Counted from the first letter of the stretch, positions 30,921 through 41,719 are shown. The stretch is 64,000 bases of DNA from Parietichytrium sp. I65-24A (GCA_012862575.1 BLSF01000001.1:62001-126000); one strand, 5' to 3'. The notes: a model not told the origin generated them from the sequence alone. Translations and numbers: made by a program.

Positions 30921-31505
30921 TCATTCATCATAGGAGAAGAAGCGGTTCGCTTGTTGAGCCTCGGACGTGAGTAACTTTTTGAAATCTTCGAGGCCGATTT
31001 TTCCATCACCGTCCGTATCCAATGTTTCTACTAAAATTTTCATGTCATCGTCCGAGATGCTGACGTGGCCAAGTCGCTCCATGATGCTGGAAATGGTCGC
31101 CGTGTCTACGTACCCAGTGCCTTGAGGGTCATACAACTTAAACGCCTCCAGCATGGGATCCACCGTTGAAAATTCCAGGATCTCCGCTGTCTCATCCAAT
31201 AGCTTTCTCAATTGTTTCATATTCATCGTCTTCCTGTTTCCCATCAGAAACTTCAACTCTTTCATTGGAACGTGTTCTGGACCTCCGTAAAGAATTGTCA
31301 GCTTCTTTTTGAGGATTTGCATGGAAATTGCACCTTCCGCGTCTCCGTCAAGAAATTCGAATGCTATTCTGAGATCACGATTTGAAATTTCCTCCACGGG
31401 TCTCTTCTGCAAGTTGTCATCCCCGCCAACAAACCCTTGATTTCTCATACTTTGGCTTCGAGAGTTCACCTTGCCAAATTTCTGCGACCCCATGACGTTC
31501 ATCAT
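30921..31505 (-). CDS. EF-hand calcium-binding protein
   Basis: A 194-residue soluble protein with three or four EF-hand units. The last loop (DTDGDGKIGLED, about residues 165-176) has acidic ligands at positions 1, 3, 5 and 12 and should bind calcium. The preceding loop (DPQGTGYVDTAT) lacks the usual Glu at position 12. An earlier one (DGDAEGAISMQI) is also degenerate. A short basic Asn/Ser-rich N-terminal part precedes the first EF-hand. The layout is that of calmodulin/centrin-like proteins of alveolates and stramenopiles with two working and two decayed hands; the target is unknown. The frame is open to 31607, where the first codon is GTG. The upstream residues (LGALALQKFVEKVRRAL) look like a helix, so an upstream exon is possible. 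31505 is the first ATG. Confidence 0.8.
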   Translation of the reverse strand: MMNVMGSQKFGKVNSRSQSMRNQGFVGGDDNLQKRPVEEISNRDLRIAFEFLDGDAEGAISMQILKKKLTILYGGPEHVPMKELKFLMGNRKTMNMKQLRKLLDETAEILEFSTVDPMLEAFKLYDPQGTGYVDTATISSIMERLGHVSISDDDMKILVETLDTDGDGKIGLEDFKKLLTSEAQQANRFFSYDE

Positions 31506-32181
31506 ATTCGCGTGTGGCAGTGCTCTCCGCACCTTCTCCACAAACTTTTGCAGTGCAAGGGCACCAAGATCTTTGCGTTGCTGCTGGCTGCGCGCAACAA
31601 CATGCACACCGTCGTGCCAGGCAGATCCGCAAATGCTGTCCGCTCAGACCGCGACTCTCGCTCGCCCCACTGAAATCAGTCGTTTGCGTTGACGTGTATC
31701 AAAGCGCATGCACCTCGTCGCCATTTATTTCACTCATCCAAAACCCAATCAGCCTCCCGCACTTATCCGTTTCTGACGAAATGGACCCATCCTATAGACT
31801 AATTAACAATAACAATAGTACTTAAAAGTGCGAGCTGGAAAAATAAAGTGCGACAAGAAAATTTTCGCAATGGCCTCATCCTACTGGGCTTTTCGACTTC
31901 GTAGCGCAGCGATAAGGGAAAAGGACTACAATCGAATCGAGCACATGCCCATGTCAGAAGTGAATGGTTTGCAAACTTGCGGATCTGTGTAGAAAAGGTT
32001 GCGGCAACCTCGTCGGCACTTGACAATTGCGCAGCTCTGTGGAAACGCGCTGGCACTGGTGCTGTGCGTTCACACATCGCCCAGTCTCTCCCGAACTTGT
32101 GCGGAGAGCCATTCCGAGCTGGACCTGAGGCAGGGTGATCTGCGAGCCGACTTCTGAGTGTGAACGCGCGCTTGAGATAAA
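31506..32181. other. Divergent promoter region
   Basis: About 680 bp between the starts of the EF-hand gene (-) and the RhoGAP-like gene (+). It should hold both promoters. I see no clear TATA box. No gene is supported. Confidence 0.55.
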
Positions 32182-34043
32182 ATGGCGGAGGAAAAGACGA
32201 GCGACAAGTGGCACAATGAAAGGAGGCACTTTGAGGCGGTCCAGTCCAAAACGTACGAGTACCGGCCCCATACCCGTTTCAATATCAAGCCAGAGCCCAA
32301 GGAAGATCGCGCGAGAGGGCTGAAAAGGGTCGAGCAGCCCGAGAGAAGCCAATTGTCGACGCGACCCGAGGCACGGCACTTTGTAGATAGGATGATGGCG
32401 AGGGGGAAAGAGTCGGACAAGTTGGTGGACAGAAGAATGGTCGTTCTCGACAAAAATGGGGTGCCTTGCAGGCAACGCGAGCCGGGAATGTTCAATCTGG
32501 AAAAGTCAATGGGGCGAAAGAAAGTGATCAAGGATGTGCTAGATCGGAGGAATGGCATCGATTTTGTCAAGCCAGGAGACAAACTGTATGCTGCAGCTGA
32601 TTTCAGCCTCGGATACTACAATGTAAGTTTATAAAATAGGAATGGAGATTGGAGATAACGAAGCTTTGCTCTCGGCCGAAATGCAGTGAACGCTGACACG
32701 AAAATTCATCCACACTCACAGAACGCTCAGTGGGGAGGCGGCGTCGTTCCGGGAAGCAACTTTGGATTTTCGGCAGCCACAGAAACCACCAAGGAGAGTC
32801 TTAAAGTGTTCGGAAAGAGCCTAGCCCAGCTTTGGAAAAGGAATCCGCGGATCCCACAGGTGGTAGAAATGTGCTTGGGTGCTTTGGAGAACCCTGATTT
32901 CTTGCAAGATCTCTCCTTTGTACCTAAGGTGCTTGCTGAATTCGCAGAGGACGGCACAATACTACCAGAACACTTGACGCTCGTGAGCGCAGATTTAATT
33001 CAGGCGAGACGGAAGACCCTTGACCACGCGCCCGGCGCTACAACGTTTAGGCCGCCGTCTCGTGATCATTACTCGCATGATACTAGCCGCTCTTCTCGTC
33101 TCGGGACGGGGCGACAAACTATTGGGGAGAGCCAAGCCGGAGGAAGGACACGGTGCGAATCCCCACGCGACGAGCTAGACGATGAGCGACACGTCAGAGA
33201 CAAAAGAGTGCGGGTACTGCGCGGTGTCTTTAACGTAGGGCAAATCAATGAGGTCAACCTAAAGATCGAAGATCCTCGAGTCATATTCGCCCTTTTGATG
33301 ACCTTTTTGCGGGAAATGAAGCCTCCTCTGCTTACCTATGATCTGTATCCAAAAATTATGCAGTCTCAGACAGAGCCGCTTCCACAAGCGCGCCTGGAGG
33401 CACTCAAGCCAATTATTGCAATGCTCCCGCCGGCCCACGAAGCCGTTTTGTTTGCTTTGATGCGCTACTTGTATTATTTGACTCACACAGCGAGTAAGAG
33501 AGTGTCTATCAAGCTCTTGGCCAAGGTGCTTGGGCCACTCATTCTCCGGGACGATCCTCGCAAGCCTACACAATCATTTTTGCAGGACCCTGTAGTCCAA
33601 GGAACACTTTGCGAAGGCGCCGTTGCATGCATGCTCGAGAATGCTCAAATCATATTTCCGGTAAGTGGCGTGTGTCCATTCCTTTTTTAATGGTTTCTCA
33701 GAAACGGAGTGCTTCTTTCCGATACTAACGGGAGCCCTTTCATCCCACTTAGGCATCAGCACTGAAGCAAAAAGCTCACGGTACGGAAATCCCATTCCAC
33801 GTGCGTCGAAAGCTGTCGCTCAACCTACAGGAAGCTGACGGGGTCAGTGCTCTAGAGGAATGGGATGGAGTTCCGATCGAAAGCGATCGGTCCGAAAAAG
33901 ACGAAGAAAAACATGGCGGGGAGTCTGATGCTGATGAGATGGAGGAGCCGATAGATCACCTCGAAGCGATAGACGCGGCACAACTGGACGAGCTCAATGA
34001 GTTGTCGAATTCATATCATGGAAAGAAAGACTTGAAAAAATAA
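32182..34043 (+). CDS. RhoGAP-like protein, three exons
   Basis: Exons 32182-32622, 32722-33660 and 33753-34043, all joined in phase 0, give 556 residues. Intron 1 (32623-32721) and intron 2 (33661-33752) both start GTAAGT and end CAG or TAG; intron 2 has a perfect TACTAAC at 33723-33729. Residues 1-147 are charged and lack a recognised domain. The RhoGAP fold is best seen at about 325-425: VIFALLMTFLREMKPPLLTYDLY matches the family's LLKxFLRELPxPLLT, followed by LEALKPIIAMLPPAH and the KLLAKVLGPLILR helix. An IPQVVEMCL stretch at about 191-199 resembles the start of the domain. The arginine-finger motif (GIFRVSG) that should follow is not visible, and a long insert of about 90 residues separates the halves. 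GTPase activation may thus be lost, or the gene model may miss an intron. The C terminus is acidic. Confidence 0.78.
32623..32721 (+). other. Intron 1 of RhoGAP-like gene
   Basis: 99 bp, GTAAGT at the 5' end and a pyrimidine-containing CACACTCACAG at the 3' end. It falls between codons. The flanking reading frames join without a break. Confidence 0.85.
33661..33752 (+). other. Intron 2 of RhoGAP-like gene
   Basis: 92 bp, GTAAGT donor, TACTAAC branch-point sequence at 33723-33729 and CACTTAG acceptor 23 bp further on. It falls between codons. Confidence 0.9.
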
Positions 34044-34273
34044 TCTAAAAACGTTGGTACAAAGGCCATTCATGCGCCACTCGTTTTCAATTTGTTTTGT
34101 ACAATCAAATGTTAGAACCAGGATGATGGCGCAAGACATTCGTTTGCCGTCTGTTATATGTAATGACACAGCAAGCAACATCGTTTTCGACTTTTTTAGA
34201 ATAACACAGAATACAGCCCAAAAAATATTGGGGAGAAGAGAGTCCTCTCCACCAGACCTCATCCCTCTCTCCA

Positions 34274-35866
34274 TCAGGTGTCAGCAAAAAATGGAGAGGA
34301 CAAGGCTTGAGCCACAGTAAGCCGGGCAGCAGGGTCCACTGTCAGACCTGTGTCTAATAGCTGGGCAAAATGTGGCAACATCTCATGATCTCTACTAGAG
34401 CCGGATTTGTTGAAGTAGAGAAGCCCATTCACAGAATACCTTGAAGGGGAGTGGGGCGCCGTCGAGGACCTGCTAAATTTGGTCTGCTCCTCGCCGGACT
34501 GCTTCTTGGCCCTGGAGGCATCGGATGTAGGTTGACGAAACGCCAGGGTCTCTCTGTCGAAATATGGAACATCAATAATGGAGCTGGAGAGGTGTGCCTT
34601 TATGATATTTGCAGGGATTTGACCTTTTGTGCGCAATATCAGCGAGAGCATATCATGATTGGTGCGCCCTGGAAAGAGGACGTGGCCCGTGTACAATTCG
34701 AACATGCAAGCAGCTAGAGCCCACAGATCAATGGATGGCCCCACGTACTCCCTTGGAAGGCCGAGTATGATTTCAGGTGCGCGATAAAACCTGGATACAA
34801 GATAGGTAGTGTCATCTCCCCTCGGCTCGCTGTCATGAAACGCACAACCAAAGTCGCAGAGTTGAGCAGTTTGCAAATTCTCGCTAATGAGGATATTATC
34901 AAGTTTCACATCCGCGTGAACTATGCCAAGGTGTCCAAGGCACTCCAATGCCTTGAGCATGTGCTTACTGTATCGCTGCACGCCTTCGATATTTATTCCA
35001 ACGTTTTTCCCAAGCCGATACAATACCTGTCGAAGGTTCATCTTCATTGCTCCTAGCACGAGGCAGAGGTGTTGCCGATGATAGAAACATTCAATATACT
35101 CCACAATAAAGCGCCTCGACAAGTGAGAGCAGCTGTGAATTTCTTGCAACAGAGACTGTTCTTTGATCCCAACTTTCCTCATTGACTCATGCCTGCGGAA
35201 CACTTTAATAGCAACGATTTCTCCCTCGCCCCCTTCCCTGTTGGTAGCATCTGACATGCGTATGGCCAAAGCAACATTACTAAACGTCCCTTTGCCAGTT
35301 CGCCCTTTAATTTGATAGCTGGTATGAATCACCTCCCCAGTCTGAAATATGTAATAGCCACTGGAGTCATTCCAGTCTTCATCGTCGTCGTTCTGCATTA
35401 GCATCGAAAAAGACGACGAGCCTCGGGCAGGAGACAACTCTGGCGACTTGAGTGCACTTGACGAGCCAAGGTTTGGCATAGACTCGACCCGGCTACGCTT
35501 TACAGCTCTGTTGGCAATCGCCTCAAGGTCAATTTTCGGAGAGCGCTGATCATCAGAGGAGGCTGGTGTGAGCACTGTGCTTGTCCGCGAAACGTTGCGA
35601 GATTCCTTTGTCTTGCTTTGCTTCCTTTTCGAATCCGAGTTTCTTCTGGATGTTTTGATAGCCTCAGAAGTGGCTGCGCCACGCTTGTGATCATCTGATC
35701 TGTCCTCAGAGTTTTCTTTGTGGGAATCGAGAGACAAAGACGAGGAGAACAAGGCAGGGTTTGGACTTACTTTTGCATCTCGTGACTGGCTGAACAAGGC
35801 GTATCTGGACTTGATTTGCTCTTGCCGTTTCGGTCTCCCCGCGTCGTCTTCGCTCGAGTCTGACAT
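34274..35866 (-). CDS. PRPF4B: PRP4-like pre-mRNA splicing kinase (PRPF4B family)
   Basis: A 530-residue Ser/Thr kinase of the CMGC group, closest to PRP4/PRPF4B, which phosphorylates tri-snRNP proteins during spliceosome activation in the nucleus. Residues 1-160 are a Ser/Lys/Arg-rich disordered tail. A DEDWNDSSGYY motif at about 162-172 directly precedes the kinase domain, as in PRPF4B. Catalytic features: glycine loop GKGTFSNV (191-198), lysine 221 in VAIK, HADVK at 317-321 (the HAD form typical of PRP4), N324, DFG at 338-340 and SRFYRAPEI at 358-366. The usual HADIKPDN reads HADVKLDN here, with Leu in place of Pro. A Ser/Lys-rich insert of about 40 residues lies near the C terminus (445-485). 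The frame is open 47 codons upstream, but the ATG at 35866 starts the acidic Ser-rich tail expected for the family. It converges with the RhoGAP gene across a 230-bp spacer. Confidence 0.92.
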   Translation of the reverse strand: MSDSSEDDAGRPKRQEQIKSRYALFSQSRDAKVSPNPALFSSSLSLDSHKENSEDRSDDHKRGAATSEAIKTSRRNSDSKRKQSKTKESRNVSRTSTVLTPASSDDQRSPKIDLEAIANRAVKRSRVESMPNLGSSSALKSPELSPARGSSSFSMLMQNDDDEDWNDSSGYYIFQTGEVIHTSYQIKGRTGKGTFSNVALAIRMSDATNREGGEGEIVAIKVFRRHESMRKVGIKEQSLLQEIHSCSHLSRRFIVEYIECFYHRQHLCLVLGAMKMNLRQVLYRLGKNVGINIEGVQRYSKHMLKALECLGHLGIVHADVKLDNILISENLQTAQLCDFGCAFHDSEPRGDDTTYLVSRFYRAPEIILGLPREYVGPSIDLWALAACMFELYTGHVLFPGRTNHDMLSLILRTKGQIPANIIKAHLSSSIIDVPYFDRETLAFRQPTSDASRAKKQSGEEQTKFSRSSTAPHSPSRYSVNGLLYFNKSGSSRDHEMLPHFAQLLDTGLTVDPAARLTVAQALSSPFFADT

Positions 35867-37535
35867 TGCTAGCCAACGAGTCACGCCACCTCGCGGCGGG
35901 AAGCAAACTGGACAATGTTTCCTGCAGCACCCAAGCCCGCCCTGCCGTACCAAACAACATGTAAAACCCCGCCCACAAAACACCTCTCTCTTGAGACTGC
36001 ACTGCAACGCTCGCGACCCTTCTCACAAACACTGCCGCTCGCACTTGATCCTTGATACCTGATCTGCCAATCCAACGAGTCCACAGCCTTTTCTTCCACA
36101 ATCTGCCACAATTTGCAGCAGCTTTCAAACTTTCCGCACTCCTCAACGCCCAAACTCGGAAACTCGTCACCTTCTATGCACGACCTGACGTCGGTCCAGC
36201 GGCCAGACAGCGACTAGTTCGCGGCTTCCCCGAGCCTTGTTTCGCCGCCAATTGGCCTCCCATTCACGTTCGCGCAAGTTGCAACAGAAGGCTTTCAAAT
36301 GGAGCGCACATTTACATTAACTTGGTTTGGACGTTCACGTTTCCATGTTTTCATAGTTTTCATGTTTTCATTGAGAAGGTCTAAAGTCGATGCCAAAGAC
36401 CACGATCGACTTCCATATTTCCCGCCAAGACTTTTGCGATGCGCAGAGTACTGACGCTCAATAGTTCACCACGACTTTACGCTAGACAGTCAATAGGCCG
36501 AAGCAAGGGGCACGGTAAGAGACCATTTTTGTAAGTGATGAGGAAGGACTTTAGTGATTTTAGTGATTTTAGATGATTTTAGAAAACAACTAAAACTGTG
36601 GGCTATACCGACAGAAGAGTTCCGCAAGGAGTATCAGGTGCTATTCATTGCTATTCGTCAAATACAGTGAATAGGGAATTTGCTAACGAGGAGCATGAGG
36701 AACAAAAGGAATAGGAGAGAACGCTCGAACGTTTCCCATAGAGAGCTCGTTGAAAATTGAGGTGTCAAATGATTCGTCTGGGCGGAGTCCTTCTTCTCTT
36801 GGACTCAAAGTACAGTCAATTCGCGAGTTGAATCTGATTGGCTTTAAGAGAATCTTTTTTTTCCCTCAGTCTCTTTGTTCAGATGAATCGACCTTCGATA
36901 CAATGAAAAATGAGATAAGCCGTTTCAGTTTCATCACAATGAACCAACTCCTTACTCTGTTCCATGATAATCTCTACCTGGACAAGGATCTCTAATTGTC
37001 ACCAGCAACTACCAAACTGACTCGTGGTCGTGTAATATACAAAGGCTCCAATTGTTATACCATTTCAAGACGGCCCAACGCACCACCTATCGCACAAGAC
37101 CCAGTGCATGTTCCCAATCTTCCTCTGCGTTCTCCTACGTGACAGAGCTAGCAAAAGGGGTGCGCGAGGACACATTCCGGTGGGCGGTAATAAAACTTAA
37201 GGGTGAGGGTTAACAGTCGCGTTCCTGTAGGAAAGGCACCGCGGACTTGGCGCAAGTTGGTGTCGCCAATAGTTATTCCGTATTCGTCGGAGGAGAAGAT
37301 TAGCTGATCTGCAAAAAAGAGAAGGTGGTAGCGCAGTGCGGAAGAGTTGGCTTGGCTGGGAAACTTGTCGATCATAGCTCATAGATCATAGCTCATAGCT
37401 CATAGATCATAGACCATAGCTGGTCAGCCGAGAGTGGTTTTGTCGGAAAGGAAGTTGGAGAGCAAAGATACTGGAGGAATATTGCGCGAGGAGGTGGGTA
37501 GTTTTGGTTAGGGAAATTGGAGGGTGACGAGGAAA
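35867..37535. other. Divergent intergenic region
   Basis: About 1.7 kb between the starts of the kinase (-) and LSm4 (+). A short minisatellite lies at about 37374-37420. Open frames within are short and non-protein-like. The two promoters should lie at its ends. Confidence 0.55.
37374..37420. repeat. GATCATAGCTCATA minisatellite
   Basis: Repeated 7-8 bp units (GATCATA, GCTCATA, GACCATA) over about 47 bp, about 120 bp upstream of the LSm4 start. Confidence 0.8.
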
Positions 37536-38012
37536 ATGCTTCCATTATCCCTGCTGCGAGCCGCCGAGGACAAGGACATATTGGTGGAGTTGAAGAATGG
37601 CGACACTTTTCACGGTAAGCTGGTGAACTGCGACAACTATATGAACATAAACATGAAGGACATCACGCTCACCAGCAGCGACGGAGAAAAGTTCTGGACC
37701 TTGGCGGAGTGCTACATCCGCGGCAGCACAATAAAATATCTTCGCATCGATCAGCAAGCTCTCGACGCTGTGGAGCAGATTGAGTCTCAAGCTCGCAAGA
37801 ATCGCGGGCCATCCAGAGGTGGCCGCGGTGGGAATGCCGGTGGAAACTATGGCGGTCGCGGTGGATCTGGCCAAAGAGGAGGCAGAGGTGGCGGTCGCGG
37901 ACGTGGCGGTCCTAGAGGTGGCGGTCCTAGAGGTGGCGGTAACCGTGGCCGCGGTGGCAGAGGCAGAGGCGGCCATGGCAACGGCGATAGAACACAGGCG
38001 GAGTCTTCTTAG
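37536..38012 (+). CDS. LSM4: U6 snRNA-associated Sm-like protein LSm4
   Basis: 158 residues. It has the Sm1 motif (DILVELKNGDTFHGKLVNCD, about residues 13-32, continuing with YMNINMKDI) and the Sm2 motif (YIRGSTIKYLRI, about residues 60-71), with the IRG signature that LSm4 shares with its orthologues. An RGG/GRG-rich tail of about 60 residues follows (about 94-152). It belongs to the LSm2-8 ring that binds the U6 snRNA 3' end in the nucleus and the LSm1-7 ring in mRNA decay. The RGG tail is common in animal and protist LSm4 and promotes P-body assembly through arginine methylation. The ATG at 37536 precedes the family-typical MLPLSLL; the in-frame codon at 37524 is GTG. Confidence 0.96.
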   Translation: MLPLSLLRAAEDKDILVELKNGDTFHGKLVNCDNYMNINMKDITLTSSDGEKFWTLAECYIRGSTIKYLRIDQQALDAVEQIESQARKNRGPSRGGRGGNAGGNYGGRGGSGQRGGRGGGRGRGGPRGGGPRGGGNRGRGGRGRGGHGNGDRTQAESS

Positions 38013-38444
38013 TGGCTTTCGACGTTTCGCCTTTCATTTCTGAGATATTGATTGGATGGTGGCAGTCTCCTTTTTATTGGGGGTGGGGGTTGTCTGATGG
38101 CCGTGATCTTGCTCTTGGTGGGGTCACACCTGATGGTCTTGCGCAGGCAGTTGTGTCGTTCCGGTCGTCTCAGAAGGCGGCGAACAGGATTTGAGAAGGA
38201 TCGGTTGATAAGGCCGGATGCTTTTGCCTAGCGGTGCTCTCCAGAGAAGGGATCTGCGATGTGCCGTGGCTTCATTTTTTAATCAAGATTTAAACATCTC
38301 TCTTGTTTGTTGTCTATTATCCTTTGTTTTTTTATTGCAATGAAAATCGGAGACGATGCGTCCACGAGGATTTGCGAGGGTAGTAACTCACAGTCTAACT
38401 AGCTAAATATCGAGAATCACATACAAAAGCAGTGCCATTCTCTC
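38013..38444. other. Convergent spacer
   Basis: 432 bp between the 3' ends of LSm4 (+) and the Ala-rich helical gene (-). A T-rich stretch near 38320-38335 may belong to a 3' untranslated region. No gene. Confidence 0.6.
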
Positions 38445-39095
38445 TCATGCGATCGCTCCAGGTTTGTCTCTCATCTGCTTCCTAATCAGTACCTCTTCCT
38501 TCTGCTCCTGCGCCAACTGCTTGAGCTCTTCCTGTGGCGTTTGAGGTGGGTCAGACTCCTCTTCCTGTGTGTCTTGTTCGTATTGCCTGCGGACAAGGCC
38601 GAACCCATGTGCCTGCTTCTTCAGCCAGTCCACAGCGGCAACAGAAGATGCACTCGCAGCTGCCGCTATATCCTGGTGGGCCTTGATCGTCTTTGAAGCT
38701 TCATGAATGCCAGCACCAAGGCCAGTGCCAGCATTGAATTTGGCATTAAACTTGGCGTTTCTTCCCGTTTCTTCGCGCATCATTCGCGCTAGAATCTCCT
38801 CCGCGCGGGCTACCCTCTCCTGCGCCCTGAGCACGCATTTCTCGAGGTCCGCCAGGGCTGATTCCGCTTCGTCCAAAATGGCGTCTACTACGCTTGCCGA
38901 TGCACTACCATCCGCATGCGCCTGGACGTGGCCAGACACGCAGAGAGCGGCAAGCTGGCCCGCGAGAGCCGCCGAAGAGTCAGCCTGAGCCGCGAGCTCC
39001 CGGCAGCGAAACGCGCTCTGCTGAGCGTGGCGCTCGACCGACTGGCGCCAATGGAGCGCTTGCGAGCCGAGAAGCGCTTCGCATTGAGCCTGCAT
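38445..39095 (-). CDS. Ala-rich helical protein, unknown
   Basis: 216 residues, rich in Ala, Gln, Glu and Arg, with long stretches that look like coiled coil, at about residues 10-110 and again near 185-210. No signal peptide or membrane helix. It has a central His/Gly/Thr-rich stretch and ends in acidic PPQTPQEEL then basic residues. I do not recognise a family; the composition would suit a small scaffold or adaptor subunit. The frame is open 43 codons upstream to 39224, where the first codon is TTG, so 39095 is the first ATG. A close upstream exon cannot be ruled out. Confidence 0.6.
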   Translation of the reverse strand: MQAQCEALLGSQALHWRQSVERHAQQSAFRCRELAAQADSSAALAGQLAALCVSGHVQAHADGSASASVVDAILDEAESALADLEKCVLRAQERVARAEEILARMMREETGRNAKFNAKFNAGTGLGAGIHEASKTIKAHQDIAAAASASSVAAVDWLKKQAHGFGLVRRQYEQDTQEEESDPPQTPQEELKQLAQEQKEEVLIRKQMRDKPGAIA

Positions 39096-39770
39096 TTCGT
39101 GAACTTGGAGGTGTGCAATGAGTGCAAAAGCTGTGCAAGTGTCTCCGTTATCCAACGACACTCGAGGGCCAGAGACCCTTGCTGCCTCTCGCGCTTTTCT
39201 CGACGGCAAGAGTGTGCGGAGCAATGCCCTGCATCGCAGCGTACCGAGTACAGAGTACCGAGTGCCAAGTGTTGAGTACCGGGAGCGAGTGTAGTATCAG
39301 TAACCTTGCGCGTCCGAGACGCTCTGGCACAGCACCCGAGAAACCCGAGACAAGCGTGGGCTTTGCATATGAATACAAAACATGCATAGCTTGTTGGCGA
39401 TGCAAGCTATAAGTTACTCTAGCTGGAGACCTTTGGAGGACCATGTGTGCTCGACTTCGTTGGACGTGGGCTGGCATGCGAATCGGGTGAAAGAAAAGGA
39501 AAGAAAGCAACACCGCCCATGGCCACGCGGCAGTGGAATGGCTTGCGATGCAAAGTCTATAGAACTAAATTGACGGCCGGCTGCGATGATTAGCTCAAAT
39601 TGGGAGGTCGGGGGAAGAGTAAATGTATGGATGAATGAATGAACGAATGAACTGCTTTATCAAAGAAGAAGAATAATGAGGAAAATTGTGCCATGCGTGC
39701 CGGGAAACAAGGATCTGTCATCAGCACCCCGATTACCATGTGACAAGTGGCGCATGAACTGATAATGGAA
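39096..39770. other. Intergenic
   Basis: About 675 bp between two minus-strand genes. A GAGTAC-rich cluster lies at about 39240-39286. The right end has a GAATGAAT-type repeat near 39630-39650 and should hold the 3' untranslated region of the transporter. No gene. Confidence 0.55.
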
Positions 39771-41459
39771 TTATGCCACTGGAGGAAGGATAATTGGAGA
39801 CAGTACGGGAGGGACTGGCGGGTTTTTGGCCGGGTCTGGGATGGTGTAGAACAAAAGGCTGCCCGCAGCGAGTAAAACCGTCCACAAAATTGGTAGATCC
39901 TGTCTGTCCAACTCAGGGGCATTTCCTGGAGTGGAGATGAAGATGATTGCGATTCCAAAAATGTTGGAGGCACATTGGACGATGCCACCAACAGTTGCCC
40001 CCACATCCACTTGGTCTTTTTTCTTGAAGCCAGTTGGCGCGGATGATACGATTGCGGAGCCGAATTCTATGCACAGAGGCAAGAGCCCGAATCCAAAGAG
40101 CCCCTCCAAGGAAACTCCCACGAAAATGAGCTCTGCAGTGTCAAAGTACCATCCGTACATGGTGAGAAAGGTCGCGGCGAGCGACAACGTACAAGCCCAT
40201 CGTCCAATGGATGCGAAAGACTTGTACGAATCAATTAAAATGCCCATGATGACTGCGCCAAAGAAGCCGCACCCGAAAAACATTCCCGAAAATAGCTGCG
40301 CCCCGAAAGGTGAGTCGATGGATGGTGGCGCAAGCTCGTCTATCAGAGCTAGCCAGGCGTTGACGACGCCCGACTGCAGGCCAATGGCGCAAAGCAGCCG
40401 GATAAAGGTGCCGTTGAAGAGAATTCTCCGCATAGCTTGACCATAGGTCTCCTTCAAAGTGCACTCCGCCGCGAGGATGGGGACCTGTTCTTGCAGAGTG
40501 TCTTCACGGTCCAGCACCATCACTGATGACAAACGATCCTCGCTGGTATCCGCGAGCGAGTCGAGAGAGCTTGCCGCGGAGGCGCTTTTCCGCAGAAGAC
40601 CTGAATTGTAGACAAAAGGCAAGGTGATGCCACCACTTGAGTTCAGCGTTCCGCCCCAGTGCGCGGAGGACTTGTTGGCACGCCGTTGCTCAAGGTCCAA
40701 CTGAGTGGAGGCGAGGAGAGGAGAAGACATGATGCCATGCTCCTCGGGTATAATTGGGGAAAAGCCTTGCTGCGATGGACTCGATGCCTGAGACACACTT
40801 CGGATGAATCGATGGAACGAGGTTGTGTGCTTGATGGAACCCATGCCGTACGGCTGGCCACTGCGGTGAAACTCCTTCTCATCATCGAGCATGCAAGCAC
40901 AAAAGTCTAACACAAAAATGGAGAGAACAAATGGCACGGTCATAGCTACAGCGTGCATGAGCAGCATTCCATGGATATCATCGCCATAAATTGGCGAAAG
41001 GACCATGCCTGCTCCAAATCCGAGGAGCGACGATATTGTTCCCAAGCTGGTGGCCAGTCCCCGCTCTTTCTTGGGAAAATAAAAGGAGCTTAGGGCTGGT
41101 GCAAGGCACGCTAGGCACGGCGACACGAGTGCTTGGATGCCCTGTGTTATCAGGATCACTGCAAAGCTTTGGATGTCCTGCTCAGCCCCGAAGAAGACGC
41201 GAAACCATCGCAGCGCAACAATGACGACCATTGCGAGGTAATACGGCAGCTCGAACCTGCGCGTATCCGCGAGCCACATGGCCGCTGGATACCCCATGAA
41301 CGGCACCACCATGCCGATGATGGAGATCTGATTTATTGCATTAAAGGACACTCCGTAGAACGCGGCGGCCTTCTTCGCCACCGCGGCGAACGCGAGCCCA
41401 TTGAGTGAGTTGGCCAGTGACGACGCACAGTACACGGCCAGCACAGCAAACCTGAACAT
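39771..41459 (-). CDS. SLC49-like major facilitator transporter
   Basis: 562 residues with 12 predicted membrane helices in two groups of six, separated by a large hydrophilic loop at about residues 205-335. The N-terminal half matches the SLC49 group (FLVCR1/2, DIRC2-like) in the opening FAVLAVYCASSLANS stretch, the repeated aromatic-Gly pattern, and a GQAL/TQGIQALVSPCLA-like helix. Family members move haem, choline or ethanolamine; the substrate here is unknown. Charged stretches in the loop contain Ser-rich runs that could be phosphorylated. The ATG at 41459 is the first in the frame and is followed directly by the first helix. Confidence 0.72.
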   Translation of the reverse strand: MFRFAVLAVYCASSLANSLNGLAFAAVAKKAAAFYGVSFNAINQISIIGMVVPFMGYPAAMWLADTRRFELPYYLAMVVIVALRWFRVFFGAEQDIQSFAVILITQGIQALVSPCLACLAPALSSFYFPKKERGLATSLGTISSLLGFGAGMVLSPIYGDDIHGMLLMHAVAMTVPFVLSIFVLDFCACMLDDEKEFHRSGQPYGMGSIKHTTSFHRFIRSVSQASSPSQQGFSPIIPEEHGIMSSPLLASTQLDLEQRRANKSSAHWGGTLNSSGGITLPFVYNSGLLRKSASAASSLDSLADTSEDRLSSVMVLDREDTLQEQVPILAAECTLKETYGQAMRRILFNGTFIRLLCAIGLQSGVVNAWLALIDELAPPSIDSPFGAQLFSGMFFGCGFFGAVIMGILIDSYKSFASIGRWACTLSLAATFLTMYGWYFDTAELIFVGVSLEGLFGFGLLPLCIEFGSAIVSSAPTGFKKKDQVDVGATVGGIVQCASNIFGIAIIFISTPGNAPELDRQDLPILWTVLLAAGSLLFYTIPDPAKNPPVPPVLSPIILPPVA

Positions 41460-41719
41460 GGCTGAGCACTCGCCCCAACACCGAACGTTTACGTCTCCGG
41501 AGCGCTTTACCCCTGCTTCACACTGCCAATCTCTCTATCAGTCTAGAGCTCGACGCCGTCCCCAGCACACAAACCACACAACCACACAACCACTCAACCA
41601 CTCAACCACTCTCGACCAGTGCGATTCAGGCTCTTCGCGTTCTACCTCCACGAGACCGTGGCGGATAGATGAATGCACGATGGACAGACCTATCTATCTA
41701 CACTGGTGTACGCCGAGGA

